Assembly: GCA_026401035.1 (NCBI GenBank)
Contig: JAPLNR010000060.1
Coordinates: 124,001 to 188,000 of the forward strand
From: Planctomycetia bacterium
GTDB taxonomy: Bacteria > Planctomycetota > Planctomycetia > Pirellulales > UBA1268
DNA length: 64,000 nucleotides
Direction of reading: 5' to 3'
The notes under the pieces are model-generated. The model was not told the origin of the DNA and searched no databases. It was given only the letters and a program-made list of their open reading frames with translations. Positions 20,930 to 30,460 of the stretch are shown here, one piece after another. How positions within the stretch are numbered: the stretch's first letter is position 1; every line of letters starts with the position of its first letter. A program made the translations under genes and the position numbers.

Positions 20930-22063
20930 TCAGGTCTTGGCGGCGGCCGTGGGCTTCTTGGCCCAACCGCTCCCCGGATAGCTCTCTTCGAGCAATTTCC
21001 GCGTCTCCCGAGCCCGCTCCGGGTTCTTTGCCCGCTCCCACAACTCGCCGAGGTTGTAGAGCGCCTCTGCATGGGCGTCCGGGCTGCCGTTATAGACCAG
21101 GTCGACGGTCAGATAAGAGATCAGTGCGTCTTGGTCCTGGTCGCCGGCCGCCCGATAGGCCCCGCCCAGCGCGTTATACGCCCGCGCAAGCAGATCCTTC
21201 TCCTCGGGGTCAGCCTGCTTGATGATCCCCTGAATGAGCTTGACCGCGTCCTGATTCTTGCCGAGCCGCGACAGACAGCGGGCCTTGCCGAGCTCCGCGT
21301 TCCGCTTTTGAGCGGCACTGGCGTCATCGGCGGCATCGATCTTGATCGCGATTTCAAACTCCTTGATGGCCTCGTCGTACTTCTGCTGGTCGAAGAGCAT
21401 CCCCGCCTTGGCCGCCGCGGCCCGCACCTTGAACGCCGCCGGGCCCTTGGCAACATCGGAGTAGGCAGCGAGGGCGCCGTCAGGCTTTCCAGCCCTGGCA
21501 AACAAGTCGCCGATCAACTCCTTCATGTCGTAGTAATGATGGCTTTTCGGATGCTTCGTCAGGAAGTCGTTCACGAGCCGGCCGGCGTCCTTGGGATCGG
21601 CACCGCTGGCCAGCGCCGCCCGCCCGGCGGCGGCCGCCTTCACGAACTCGACCTCGTCGAGCAGCAATTGCTCGGCGCCATCGAGTTCGCTGGCCTCGAT
21701 CTTGCCGACCTCCTCGAGGGCCTCCGCTGCCCGGCCGCGGGCGAGCATCGAACGCGCCGATCGCAGCGATTGTGGCTCACCCCCGAACTGCACGTCGCGG
21801 ATCTTGTCGATCGTGATCTTCTTGGTGTCGCCGTTGCGATCCTCGACATCCACGTCGTTGGCCGACACCGACACGATCTTGCCCGAGACCGCGCCCTCGC
21901 TGGTGAGCACGCGATCGGCTGTTTGCGCACGCAGCGGGGCAGCCCCTGCGGCACTGATGCAGGCCAGGCCCAGCGCAAGCACCCCACGAATCACCCGCCG
22001 TCGCCCGGCCTGGAAATGAACCGCCCGCCAAATCCGTGTCCGAAGCAATGCCGTCTCCATCAT
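20930..22063 (-). CDS. Secreted TPR protein
   Basis: A 377-residue protein with a signal peptide (VIRGVLALGLACISAAGAAPLRAQ, cleaved near residue 45) and a periplasmic part. A small beta-rich N-terminal segment (VSGKIVSVSANDVDVEDRNG) resembles domains that bind or present a ligand; the rest is tetratricopeptide-like helix pairs (YDEAIKEFEIAIKIDAA, DALISYLTVDLVYNGSPDAH, EALYNLGELWERAKNPERA). It lies between the giant TPR gene and the ExbB/ExbD genes in one direction and is likely part of the same trans-envelope assembly. AGGAG precedes the ATG pair at 22063/22060; either could be used. Confidence 0.8.
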   Translation of the reverse strand: MMETALLRTRIWRAVHFQAGRRRVIRGVLALGLACISAAGAAPLRAQTADRVLTSEGAVSGKIVSVSANDVDVEDRNGDTKKITIDKIRDVQFGGEPQSLRSARSMLARGRAAEALEEVGKIEASELDGAEQLLLDEVEFVKAAAAGRAALASGADPKDAGRLVNDFLTKHPKSHHYYDMKELIGDLFARAGKPDGALAAYSDVAKGPAAFKVRAAAAKAGMLFDQQKYDEAIKEFEIAIKIDAADDASAAQKRNAELGKARCLSRLGKNQDAVKLIQGIIKQADPEEKDLLARAYNALGGAYRAAGDQDQDALISYLTVDLVYNGSPDAHAEALYNLGELWERAKNPERARETRKLLEESYPGSGWAKKPTAAAKT

Positions 22064-22125
22064 GTTCTCCTGCACCCGATGTATCCGCTGGTCATTCGTA
22101 GTGTTCGCCGGCGCACCGGCACCGA

Positions 22126-25100
22126 TCACGCGCCGGCGGCGGCCTCGGCCGCCTGCTGCGCCGCCTTGAGATCGTCCAGTCCCTTCGAGGCCGTATTGCC
22201 CCGCTCTTTCTCGATCTCCTTGAGAAGCTTGTCGAATTGCTTGTACATCGACTGCCCGCCGAGTTCCGGATAGAGCTTGTACGTGATGGCGACGTCATTG
22301 GCGGCCATCTGCAGCAGTTTGTCACGATCTTCCACCGACGCCTCGGCACGCTGCAGCCTGCACTTGGCCACGTTGTAACGGGCGGCGAAGAACTTGCTCC
22401 GCGCATCGAGGGATTTCTCGTCGCTGCCGGCAAACGCCTGCCGCGCGAGTTTGTTGGAAATGCCGCCCCAGCCCCAGATGACGCTGCCGCCGGCCTTGCG
22501 TCCCACGATCGCTTCCTTGAAGTACTGCTCGGCCTTTCCCTTGTCGACCGCCTTCTCGCCGGCAGCCTGCAGGAGTTCCGCAGCTTGAATTTGCGTATCG
22601 AGCGAATTTTGCCGCTTGGGATCGGACAGGATCCAGTCGATGTGCCCCTGAGCTTCTTCCCATTTTCCGAGTTCCCGATAGACGTTGGCCATCTTCAGGC
22701 GGATCGACGGCTCGAACTTGGCGATCTCAGCGCCCCCTTTTTTCAAAAGCCTTTCGTAGGCCTCCGCCGCCTTGGACAGATATCCATCCGCTTTTGCCTG
22801 CGGCACCACGGAGCCCGTTCCGGCTCCCGATCCCAGCGAAAGATAGGTCGTCGCCACCCACATCTGCGAGGAAATCTTGTCGTCGCGTTTGGCAACGCCA
22901 TCGAGAAACTTCTCGAAGCCGCCGAGGATCGCGCCGGCCTTGGCCAGTGATTCGGGCGTGCCTGCCTTGTCACCCGCGCCGAGCTCGTCAAGTTGCCCCT
23001 GCAGGTCGCGGCCCATCATGAGATACATCGTCGTCAGTTTTGCCGAGGCTTCTTCGCCGGTGCCGGCGACGGCCTCGAGCCTGTCCATCGCCTGCTGGGC
23101 CTTGTCGAGTTTTTCGGACTGGATGAAAAACCGCAGCGCCAGGCTGAGCGTGTTTTCCGCGAGCGGTCCCTCGGTGTAGGCGGGATCCTTGCCGTTGACC
23201 ACGGTCCACGGACCATAGTCCGGATTTTCGAGCAGCTTCATCACCAGTTCGTTTTCGCCGTCCTCGATCGCGATCTGGCTGCGGGCGACCGCGGCGGCCA
23301 CGGTTGTCCTGGCCGGCGGCGTGCCGGCAGGCACGGCCGCAAGGCCTTCGTCGATCGCCTGGGCGGCCTTCTGCTTCCAGCCGGCGAGCACCTCGTCGGC
23401 TGGCCGCACGCCCTCCTCGAGCCGCCGCTTGTCGAGCACCTCCCGCCAGAGCGCAGCGCCGCCGCGCAGCAGCACTTCCGCACGCCGCGGCGAACTCTCC
23501 GGCACCATCTCCAGAATGGCGAGCAATTGCTCGGGGCTGCGGGATTCCGTGGCCGCTGCGATCGCGATCACCGCGGCGTCGGCGCTCTCCGCATCTTCCG
23601 GCCAGGTTCTCATGATCAGCCCCGCCACTTCGGCGCAACTGCCCTTGGCGGCACCGCGCCACTCGGCAGGGCCGTCTTTCGAGAGTTGCTGCCAACTCGC
23701 CATCGCGATCTTCGCGGCCTGGCGGCTGCCGCGGGCATTCGGATAACGCTCTGCCAGAAAGGCCCCCAGCGTCGCGGCATCGTGGAGCCGGCGAGCGTCG
23801 TAGTTGAGGAACGTCAGGATGTAGCGGGCCTGATTGAGGGCATCGATGTCCTCTTCGCCGGCCAGCGGGATCGCCTTGCGAATCACCGCCAAGGCCTTGT
23901 CGCGCTCGGCCGCCGCGGCCTTCTGCGCCTCCTGAGCCTCGGGAACCTTGCCAGCGACGGCCAATTGCTTCGCCTCGGCCTGCCTGGCCTGCATGTTCGC
24001 CAGCGCGAGCCGCGAGGCGTCCATCGCCGCCTCGAACGAGGCCTCCACGCCCGAGGCGTCGTCCGGCAATGCCTTGCCCAACTGCTCGAGCAACGCCCGC
24101 GCCTCGGTGCTGTAATCCTTGTTGAGCTTTGCGACTTCGAGGGCGAGCTTCTTCGCGTTTTGCAGGAGCGGCTTGTTCCGCACCTTGTCCGGGATCGCAT
24201 CCGCACGCCGCTCGAGCATCAGCGCCGCCCGATACTTCATGCCCAGCCAATCGGCGTCGAGCTTGTCGGCCGGCACCGGCGCCAGCACGATCTTCATGAT
24301 CCGTTCGTCGAAGTCCTTGAATTCCTTGTCGGCATAGGCCTTGGTATCGAGCCAGCACTCGAGCGATGAGTTGATCGCCTTGGATCGCAACCCCGGCACG
24401 AATCCCGCCTCGCCGTCGAGCGAGCGCACGTCGGCAAGGGTCAGCAGCGCCCTTTCGAGCAGTTTCTTTTTCTCGTCCGGCTTCGGCTCCGCCAGCGCGA
24501 GCGTCGCGTAATTGCGGCCCTCGTAATAGCGGGCAAAGAGGCCGGCACCGCGGGAGCGGTATTTCTCGTAGAGCTCCTTGTAGTTGGCAGCCGATGTCTG
24601 GAGAGCGGCCTGCCACTCCTTCGAATTGGGCTCGAGCGCCCGCGACTTCTCATAGTAGGCCCCACCGATCAACAATCGGGTCTGCAGCAGCTGGCCGCGG
24701 AGGGCGTCCTGCCGCTCTTCCAACTGCTCGATCAGCTTCATGTCGCCGGCTGGCCGGCGCACAGGCTTCTTCGACTTTTTCGCAGCTTCGTCTTCGGCGC
24801 CGTCCTTGCCCTGCAGCTCGGCGAGCCGGGCATCCACGCCGCGCAGTTCCTTGAGAACGGCGTCCTCCGCATTCGTGACGGCGGTGATCTCCTCGCCTTT
24901 CTTGCGAACCGGACCCTCGAGCGTCTTGATGGCCCCTTCGAAGTACGGAAGCGCCTCGACCCGCAATTTTGCGGCGTCCTCGCCCGGCCGTTTCGACTGA
25001 TCGACCTTCGCCCGGCCCCGCTCGATGAGGAGGTTGCCCTTCTGGGTGAAGGCGGCGATGGCCTGCTGGCCCGTGGGCTCCTCTTTCAGAAACCGGTCGA

Positions 25101-25452
25101 TTTCCTTTTCGGCATTATTGAGTATCTCAGCTCGTTTCTTGCTGTCGGACTCGAGCCGGCTCGCTCCCACCAGAGCCGTCGCCCGCCTGAAGGGCACTTC
25201 CTTCTTGAATTCGGCCGAGACAACCGGGTCGCCATCAACGCGTTCGAGCACCCAGAGCGAAACGTCCGACCACTGCTTCTCGTCGAGCGCATCGAGCAAC
25301 CGGCGCGTGGACCACTCCGCGGTCGATGGGCCATCTGCATCAGCCGCGACAACCGCGACCACCCAGTGGCCGTGAAACAGGCCGATGGCAGCGATGAGCC
25401 ACCCGAAGCGACGTGATGTTGCCCACCAGAAGTCCCGCGGAAGCATGGTCAT
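22126..25452 (-). CDS. Giant secreted TPR-repeat protein
   Basis: A protein of about 1108 residues with an N-terminal membrane or signal segment (WLIAAIGLFHGHWVVAVVAA) and then almost entirely helical repeats with TPR-like periodicity. An internal Lys/Glu-rich coiled-coil-like stretch lies near 180-260 (EELRGV-type heptads, RQDALRGQLLQTRLL). No enzyme motif is visible. It is followed by the smaller TPR gene, the ExbB-like gene and two ExbD genes on the same strand, so it may be the periplasmic scaffold worked by that proton channel. The ATG at 25452 is used here; ATG 25446 or a TTG at 25494 are alternatives. I know no characterised homologue. Confidence 0.8.
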   Translation of the reverse strand: MTMLPRDFWWATSRRFGWLIAAIGLFHGHWVVAVVAADADGPSTAEWSTRRLLDALDEKQWSDVSLWVLERVDGDPVVSAEFKKEVPFRRATALVGASRLESDSKKRAEILNNAEKEIDRFLKEEPTGQQAIAAFTQKGNLLIERGRAKVDQSKRPGEDAAKLRVEALPYFEGAIKTLEGPVRKKGEEITAVTNAEDAVLKELRGVDARLAELQGKDGAEDEAAKKSKKPVRRPAGDMKLIEQLEERQDALRGQLLQTRLLIGGAYYEKSRALEPNSKEWQAALQTSAANYKELYEKYRSRGAGLFARYYEGRNYATLALAEPKPDEKKKLLERALLTLADVRSLDGEAGFVPGLRSKAINSSLECWLDTKAYADKEFKDFDERIMKIVLAPVPADKLDADWLGMKYRAALMLERRADAIPDKVRNKPLLQNAKKLALEVAKLNKDYSTEARALLEQLGKALPDDASGVEASFEAAMDASRLALANMQARQAEAKQLAVAGKVPEAQEAQKAAAAERDKALAVIRKAIPLAGEEDIDALNQARYILTFLNYDARRLHDAATLGAFLAERYPNARGSRQAAKIAMASWQQLSKDGPAEWRGAAKGSCAEVAGLIMRTWPEDAESADAAVIAIAAATESRSPEQLLAILEMVPESSPRRAEVLLRGGAALWREVLDKRRLEEGVRPADEVLAGWKQKAAQAIDEGLAAVPAGTPPARTTVAAAVARSQIAIEDGENELVMKLLENPDYGPWTVVNGKDPAYTEGPLAENTLSLALRFFIQSEKLDKAQQAMDRLEAVAGTGEEASAKLTTMYLMMGRDLQGQLDELGAGDKAGTPESLAKAGAILGGFEKFLDGVAKRDDKISSQMWVATTYLSLGSGAGTGSVVPQAKADGYLSKAAEAYERLLKKGGAEIAKFEPSIRLKMANVYRELGKWEEAQGHIDWILSDPKRQNSLDTQIQAAELLQAAGEKAVDKGKAEQYFKEAIVGRKAGGSVIWGWGGISNKLARQAFAGSDEKSLDARSKFFAARYNVAKCRLQRAEASVEDRDKLLQMAANDVAITYKLYPELGGQSMYKQFDKLLKEIEKERGNTASKGLDDLKAAQQAAEAAAGA

Positions 25453-25541
25453 CCTGCACGCTGTCGTGAACACGATCTTCAAACGATTGCCCAAACCCTG
25501 ATTGTGGGAATCGGCGGTGGGTCAGTCAAACCAACAGCGGG

Positions 25542-27215
25542 CTATTTCCCGGCAACCTGAGCCGCCCGGGCCGTGCGGCCCGCAGCCGAAGAGGCCGCCA
25601 GCCAATTCGGAACCTGCCCGGCAGCCGGGAGCTTGACGATCCGCGCCGAACGGATGCCGGGGCAGTCCAGCAACGCGGCCAGCGCCTCCTTCGAGGGCTC
25701 CTGATCGAGATTCAAGACGCCGATCGCATCGCCGCCCGGGGTCGAACGGCCAACGGTCATCTGGGCGATGTTCACGCCGAGGCTGCCAAAGGCGGTGCCG
25801 ACGCGGCCGATGATCCCGGGAACATCCTGATGGGTGAAGACGAGGAGGATTCCGTCGAGGTAGGCCTCCAGCCTGTGCCCTTCGAGCTGAACGAGCCGCG
25901 GCATCGCGTGGCCGAACAGCGTGCCAGCCGCCCGGTGCACACGATCGCCCGCCACCAGATCGACGGCGACGACGGAACTGAAAGCCCCGGGATCCGTCCG
26001 GCTCTGCTCGACAAGATCGATGCCACGCTCACGCAGCAGCATCTCGGCATTGACGATGTTGACGTCTTCGAATGCGGATTCAAGCAGCCCGGCGGCAAAG
26101 GCGGCCGTCACGAGTCGCGTGTTTCGGGCCGCGATCTCGCCGCGATAGGCGATCGAGCAGGATCGCGGCGGGGCTTCGTCGAGTTGTGCCACGAGCAGGC
26201 CCAGCCGCCAGGCGAGGTCGAGGAAACCCCGGACTCCCTCGAGCGCGGCCGGATCGATGGCGTTGGAATTGACGGAGTGGCGAATAGTGCCGGTGGAAAA
26301 GAAGTCGACGAGCAGGTTCACGCCCTCGACGGCGACCTGTGACTGCGCCTCTTCCGTGCTCGCGCCCAAATGCGGCGTCACGACCACTCCGGGCATCCCG
26401 AAGAGCGGACTTTCGGTGCAGGGCTCCTTCTCGAAAACGTCGAGTGCCACGCCGCCGATCACACCGCTCTTGAGCCCCTCGACGAGCGTTTGTTCATCGT
26501 AGATGCCGCCGCGGGCGCAATTGATCAGCCGCACGCCGGGCTTGAGAATCGAGAGTTCTTCCTTGCCGATGAGGTGGTGGGTGTCGTCGGTGAGGGGTGT
26601 GTGCACGGTCAGGTAGTCAAGTTCCGGCAGCATCCCCCGCACACTGTCGACAAGCTCGATGCCCAGCTCGCCCGCCCGCTCGGGGGAGAGAAATGGGTCG
26701 AAGCCGATGACCCGCATATCGAAAGCCCGAGCCCGCTTTGCCACAGCCTGGCCGATACGGCCGAGCCCCACGATGCCGAGCGTCTTGCCCGCCAGCTGCA
26801 CACCCATGAACTTGTTGCGATCCCAACGATGGTCGCGGAGGCTTGCGTCTGCGGCCGCCACGTTGCGGGAGAGTGCCAGGATCAACGCGAACGCATGCTC
26901 CGCCGTGCTGACCGTGTTGCCGGCCGGCGTGTTCATCACGACGATGCCTTGCCGCGTGGCCGCATCCTTGTCGATGTTGTCGGTGCCGACCCCCGCCCGG
27001 ACGATCGCCTTCAGACGATGGTTGCCGGCGAGCGTGGCAGCGGTGATTTTCACGCCGCTTCGACAGATGGCGCCGTCATGCCGGGCCAAGGCCTCGCGAA
27101 GGGCATCGCCAGAAAGCCCGGTCGCCACCTCGTACGTGATGCCGTGCTCCGCGGCAGCGTCGAGAAGCGCCAAGCCGTCCGGGCTGAGCGTGTCGAGCAC
27201 GATGATCGATGGCAT
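25542..27215 (-). CDS. serA: D-3-phosphoglycerate dehydrogenase
   Basis: SerA oxidises 3-phosphoglycerate to phosphohydroxypyruvate with NAD+, opening serine synthesis. The 557-residue protein is the long form: the catalytic and NAD domains with GLGRIGQAVAKRARAF (about 145-160) and the active-site segment TPHLGASTEEAQ (about 280), an intervening substrate-binding domain, and a C-terminal ACT domain (about 450-530) starting VFTHQDVPGIIGRVGTAFGS, which normally senses serine. The C-terminus carries a ~25-residue Ala-rich tail beyond the ACT domain. It is 57 nt downstream of serC on the same strand, so the two steps are encoded together; serB is not in view. Confidence 0.96.
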   Translation of the reverse strand: MPSIIVLDTLSPDGLALLDAAAEHGITYEVATGLSGDALREALARHDGAICRSGVKITAATLAGNHRLKAIVRAGVGTDNIDKDAATRQGIVVMNTPAGNTVSTAEHAFALILALSRNVAAADASLRDHRWDRNKFMGVQLAGKTLGIVGLGRIGQAVAKRARAFDMRVIGFDPFLSPERAGELGIELVDSVRGMLPELDYLTVHTPLTDDTHHLIGKEELSILKPGVRLINCARGGIYDEQTLVEGLKSGVIGGVALDVFEKEPCTESPLFGMPGVVVTPHLGASTEEAQSQVAVEGVNLLVDFFSTGTIRHSVNSNAIDPAALEGVRGFLDLAWRLGLLVAQLDEAPPRSCSIAYRGEIAARNTRLVTAAFAAGLLESAFEDVNIVNAEMLLRERGIDLVEQSRTDPGAFSSVVAVDLVAGDRVHRAAGTLFGHAMPRLVQLEGHRLEAYLDGILLVFTHQDVPGIIGRVGTAFGSLGVNIAQMTVGRSTPGGDAIGVLNLDQEPSKEALAALLDCPGIRSARIVKLPAAGQVPNWLAASSAAGRTARAAQVAGK

Positions 27216-27272
27216 GTTTGGATTCCAGGGTGGCGATGGCGGGGCTGGACGGGAGGCGTGATCGCTTGGCGA

Positions 27273-28394
27273 TCAGGCCTGACGAGTCTTCTGAAAATCA
27301 ATCATGAAATCGCGCAGGGCCGCGACTCCCTCGAGGGGCATCGCATTGTAGATGCTGGCGCGGATACCGCCGACCGAGCGATGGCCCTTGAGATCGATGA
27401 GCCCCCGCTGGGCGGCCGCCGTCACGAACTCCTTTTCGAGCCCCTCGTTCGGCAGGCGGAAGGTCACGTTCATGTCAGAACGGCAGTCGGGCCGGGCATG
27501 GCCCGCGTAGAACCCCGCCGAGCTGTCGAGGATGTCATAGAGGATTTTTGCCTTGGCGGCGTTGTGTCGTGCCATGCTTTCCAAGCCCCCCATCGTGTCA
27601 CGCACCCAGCGGCAGACGAGGCCGAGGATGTAGACGGCAAACACCGGCGGCGTGTTTGGACGGGAGCCGTTGGTCACGTGCGTCCGGTAATCGAGCATCG
27701 TCGGCAGAGTGTCCCGCGAACGCTCGAGCAGATCCTTGCGGATGATCACTGCCGTGACGCCGGCGATACCCGCATTTTTCTGCGCACAGGCGTAGATCAG
27801 GCCATATTTCGCGACGTCGATCGGCCGCGACAGGAAGTCGCTCGAGCAGTCGCACACGAGCGGCGCACCGCCCACCATGGGCTCGTGCTTCCACTGCACG
27901 CCCTGGATCGTCTCGTTGCTCGTCACATGCACGTAGGCGGGGTCCTTCGAGAGCCGGATCTCGTCAGGGCCGGGAAGGCGGTCGTAGTTCGTGGCAGCAC
28001 AGTCCCAGGCGACATGCACCGCCCCCTCGCGGCGGGCCTCCTTGGCCCCGGTGACACCCCAGGTGCCGGTGAGGATGTAGTCGGCGGCAGCCTGCTGGCC
28101 CCGCAGGAGATTCATCGGCACCATCGAGAACTGGAGGCTGGCACCGCCCTGCAGGAAGATCACTTCGTGGTCGGCGCCGATACCGAGCAGCCCCTTGAGG
28201 CCTGCAAGCGTCTCTTCGAGGATGCGGTCGAAGGCGGGGCTGCGGTGGCTGATCTCCAGCACCGACATCCCGACGCCCGGCAAAGAAACGAGCTCCTCCT
28301 GGGCCTGTTCGAGCACCTCCAGCGGCAGCACGGCCGGCCCGGGAGAAAAATTGAAAACACGTTCACCTACCGACGCGAGACTGCGTTCCGTCAC
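27273..28394 (-). CDS. serC: Phosphoserine aminotransferase
   Basis: SerC is a class V PLP aminotransferase that converts phosphohydroxypyruvate to phosphoserine, the step after SerA, and may also act in pyridoxal phosphate synthesis. The 373-residue protein starts with the family opening RVFNFSPGPAVLP and has the Schiff-base lysine in YACAQKNAGIAG (about 205). HRSPAF and GGASLQFSMVPMNLL are the usual substrate- and cofactor-binding stretches. The start is a GTG at 28394 with GGAG 8 nt upstream. It is followed directly by serA. Confidence 0.96.
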   Translation of the reverse strand: MTERSLASVGERVFNFSPGPAVLPLEVLEQAQEELVSLPGVGMSVLEISHRSPAFDRILEETLAGLKGLLGIGADHEVIFLQGGASLQFSMVPMNLLRGQQAAADYILTGTWGVTGAKEARREGAVHVAWDCAATNYDRLPGPDEIRLSKDPAYVHVTSNETIQGVQWKHEPMVGGAPLVCDCSSDFLSRPIDVAKYGLIYACAQKNAGIAGVTAVIIRKDLLERSRDTLPTMLDYRTHVTNGSRPNTPPVFAVYILGLVCRWVRDTMGGLESMARHNAAKAKILYDILDSSAGFYAGHARPDCRSDMNVTFRLPNEGLEKEFVTAAAQRGLIDLKGHRSVGGIRASIYNAMPLEGVAALRDFMIDFQKTRQA

Positions 28395-28483
28395 AGGATG
28401 GCTCCGGGTGTGCTGTGCCGCGAGCCCGTTTCAGCGCCCTGCAGCCGAGAATCTCGGCAGAATAGGACCCACCAGCGTGACGG

Positions 28484-29317
28484 TCAACGGGCCGCGTTCC
28501 CGGTCGTAAGCGGGACCTGCGCGACCGGTTGTGGCAAGGCCGGCTGCGCGACCATGTGCATGGCCGGCTGCACCATGGCCGGCTGCGGGGACGCCGTGGC
28601 TGGCGGCTGGGCCACCCACTGGGTGCCGCCCGCCTGTACGACTCCGCCCTGGGAAACTCCGCTCAGCGACGCCACCTTGGCGGCCACCGTGGGCTGCTGT
28701 CCGTCGACGGACAGCGCCCGGGAGTAGTTTGCCAGCGCCTGACCGGAGTCGCCGCTCGCCTCGCGAATCTGCCCCAGCGCGACGAGTGCCCTGGGATTAT
28801 TGGGATCGATTGCCAGGGCGTCGATGAGGTGATTCTCCGCCTGACGGATGTCGCCGTGCTCCTGGCAGAGCCGAGCCAATTCGATCTGTGGATTCGGATT
28901 CGTCGGCTGCCGCTGGGCCCAGGCCTCGAGTTGGGCCACCGCCTCATCCCCGCGATTCTCCTCGACAAGCAGCACCGCGAGGGCCCGCTGGCAGGCGTCG
29001 TGATTTGGATTTCTTGACAGGCAGAGGTGGTAATACTGCTCCGCCGTCTGCATGTCGGCGGGGCGAGAGAAGAGCTTGGACTGCTGGTGGTAGGTGGCAC
29101 CGAGGTTGTAGAAGCAATCGGGGCTGCCGGGCTGCTGTGCCAACGCCTGCTGGAAATGGTTCACAGCTCCCAGGTAGTTCCCCTGCTGATAGAGCCTCAC
29201 CCCCTCGGCGTTGTCGTTGCGGCCCATCCAGCCGCACCCCGCGCAGGCCACCAGCGCGAAGAACGACATCCGGTGCAGCCGGCGGGAAAACATGCCGGAC
29301 GAAAACGGCTGTGGCAT
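28484..29317 (-). CDS. TPR lipoprotein with Pro/Gln/Ala-rich tail
   Basis: A 277-residue protein whose N-terminus has a lipobox-like end (FFALVACAGCGWMGRN) and so is probably a lipid-anchored envelope protein. Three to five tetratricopeptide repeats follow (GVRLYQQGNYLGAVNHFQQA, DCFYNLGATYHQQ, NPRALVALGQIREASG). The last ~70 residues are low complexity (AQPPATASPQPAMVQPAMHM), rich in Pro, Ala and Gln. The start is uncertain: ATGs at 29344, 29317, 29293 and 29269 are all in frame and none has a strong ribosome-binding site. It lies upstream of serC on the same strand. No binding partner can be named. Confidence 0.72.
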   Translation of the reverse strand: MPQPFSSGMFSRRLHRMSFFALVACAGCGWMGRNDNAEGVRLYQQGNYLGAVNHFQQALAQQPGSPDCFYNLGATYHQQSKLFSRPADMQTAEQYYHLCLSRNPNHDACQRALAVLLVEENRGDEAVAQLEAWAQRQPTNPNPQIELARLCQEHGDIRQAENHLIDALAIDPNNPRALVALGQIREASGDSGQALANYSRALSVDGQQPTVAAKVASLSGVSQGGVVQAGGTQWVAQPPATASPQPAMVQPAMHMVAQPALPQPVAQVPLTTGNAAR

Positions 29318-29469
29318 GGCTGAACTCGCGCATACCTTTGGCATGCGCCCGCGCGGTCGGAGTGGAAGGGGGCGGCAACCGTACCTGCCCGCAGCCACCG
29401 GGGACAAGGCCAGCCCAGCCTCACCAAAGCACGCATTCCATGCTTGGGTGCCGGCTTTTCCGGTAGTCT

Positions 29470-29727
29470 TCAGCCGGCGGCGACCTGCACATAGCCCAGG
29501 GATCGCACAACCTCGAGCACTTCGCTGCAGGTGGGGAACATGCGGCCACTCGTCCGCTTGTAGCGTTCCAGGGCCTGCATGAATTCGATCTCGTCCCGGC
29601 CGTAGTCGCGTTCGCACGTGGTCGGATCGATCAGCCGCCGCCGCTCATTGCCGCCGGCCCGAACCGCGACCGACTGATTCGATTTCCGCTGCGACGAACG
29701 GGGGGATTTCACGGCTGCGATCGACAT
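29470..29727 (-). CDS. Small conserved planctomycete protein
   Basis: An 85-residue soluble protein with a basic, Ser/Arg-rich N-terminal tail and a compact C-terminal half: [40 protein letters not shown], then SLGYV. I recognise this pattern (DPTTCE...DEIEFM...YKR..GR.FPT.SEVLEV.RSLGY) as one recurring in planctomycete genomes, without an assigned function. A strong AAGGAG 7 nt before the ATG fixes the start at 29727. The C-terminal half could be a small helix-turn-helix or protein-binding fold. It stands between the TPR lipoprotein and the large palindromic repeat. Confidence 0.8.
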   Translation of the reverse strand: MSIAAVKSPRSSQRKSNQSVAVRAGGNERRRLIDPTTCERDYGRDEIEFMQALERYKRTSGRMFPTCSEVLEVVRSLGYVQVAAG

Positions 29728-30015
29728 TGCTGGCTCCTTGAACTGGTGTTTCGCATCAGGTGGATGCGGGTGGGGTTGCTGGACGGCCTTCGGTGGGAAG
29801 GTCTGAGGGAAGTATGCAGCATGCCGACGGCGCAAGCTTTTCCCGTTCCGAAAAATCTCCCGCTGGTCCGGCTATTCCGGACAGGGCAATCCCTGCGGCC
29901 CCGCCGCGGCCTCACGACCGTCACATTCGGACCGTCCTGAACCACCAGCGGTGCCGCCGCACATGCAGGAGTGCCGGCCACTCGCGTCGGGATCCGGCGG
30001 CAATGCGGCCTGTCC
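29728..30015. other. Intergenic flank with nothing recognised
   Basis: About 290 nt between the small planctomycete gene and the large repeat. Apart from the ribosome-binding site of that gene I see no conserved open frame, promoter pair close to consensus, or RNA gene. Confidence 0.5.
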
Positions 30016-30460
30016 CAATCCTGTTCGGCACGGCGATTGCGTTGAGGCGCCCAATCCGGCTTCGGGCCACCCACGCCCCGTCGCCGGACGTTCACTGCGG
30101 GCATCCATGCCCTTCGCTCACTCGATGCTGCCTGCGCTGGTCAGAGCGCCTGCGCTTCGCCATCCTGGCTGCGCTGGCCAGCAACGCCGGCTCCCGGGGC
30201 ATGGATGGCCCTTTGCCTCCGTCTGACTGTGTCATCTCCTTCGGGTAGGCACGGGGTATCCCGTGCCCCAGGAGCCGGGCTCGGCGGCCAGCGCAGCCAG
30301 GATGGCGAAGCGCAGCCGGCGTGCAGAGAGCGCAGGGCAGGATGCCCGTAGCGAACGTCCGGCGATGGGGCATGGGCTACCCCGTGCCGGTTGGGCGGGT
30401 TGACTCTCGGTACCAAACGCCAGGCCGGCCTCAAGGCAAGCGCCGTGCCGAACAGGATTG
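30016..30460 (+). repeat. Large palindromic repeat, family B copy 1
   Basis: A 445-bp element bounded by a perfect 20-bp inverted repeat: CAATCCTGTTCGGCACGGCG at 30016-30035 and its exact complement at 30441-30460. The two arms are themselves related inverted copies, sharing for example CTGCGCTTCGCCATCCTGGC, so the whole is a long imperfect palindrome. No transposase-sized frame is present. A second copy lies at 57501-57930 in the opposite orientation and a solitary end at 6651-6670. It resembles a MITE-like non-autonomous element. Confidence 0.82.

Noticed and set aside
19576-21222. 548-codon open frame on the plus strand opposite the ExbB/ExbD genes
   Set aside because: It runs antisense to three clearly identified proteins and reads as His/Arg-rich low-complexity sequence.
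22993-24369. 458-codon open frame opposite the giant TPR gene
   Set aside because: It is antisense to a better supported gene and shows arginine/histidine-rich shadow composition.
26370-28727. 785-codon open frame on the plus strand opposite serA, serC and the TPR gene
   Set aside because: It crosses three real genes on the other strand; no domain or start signal supports it.
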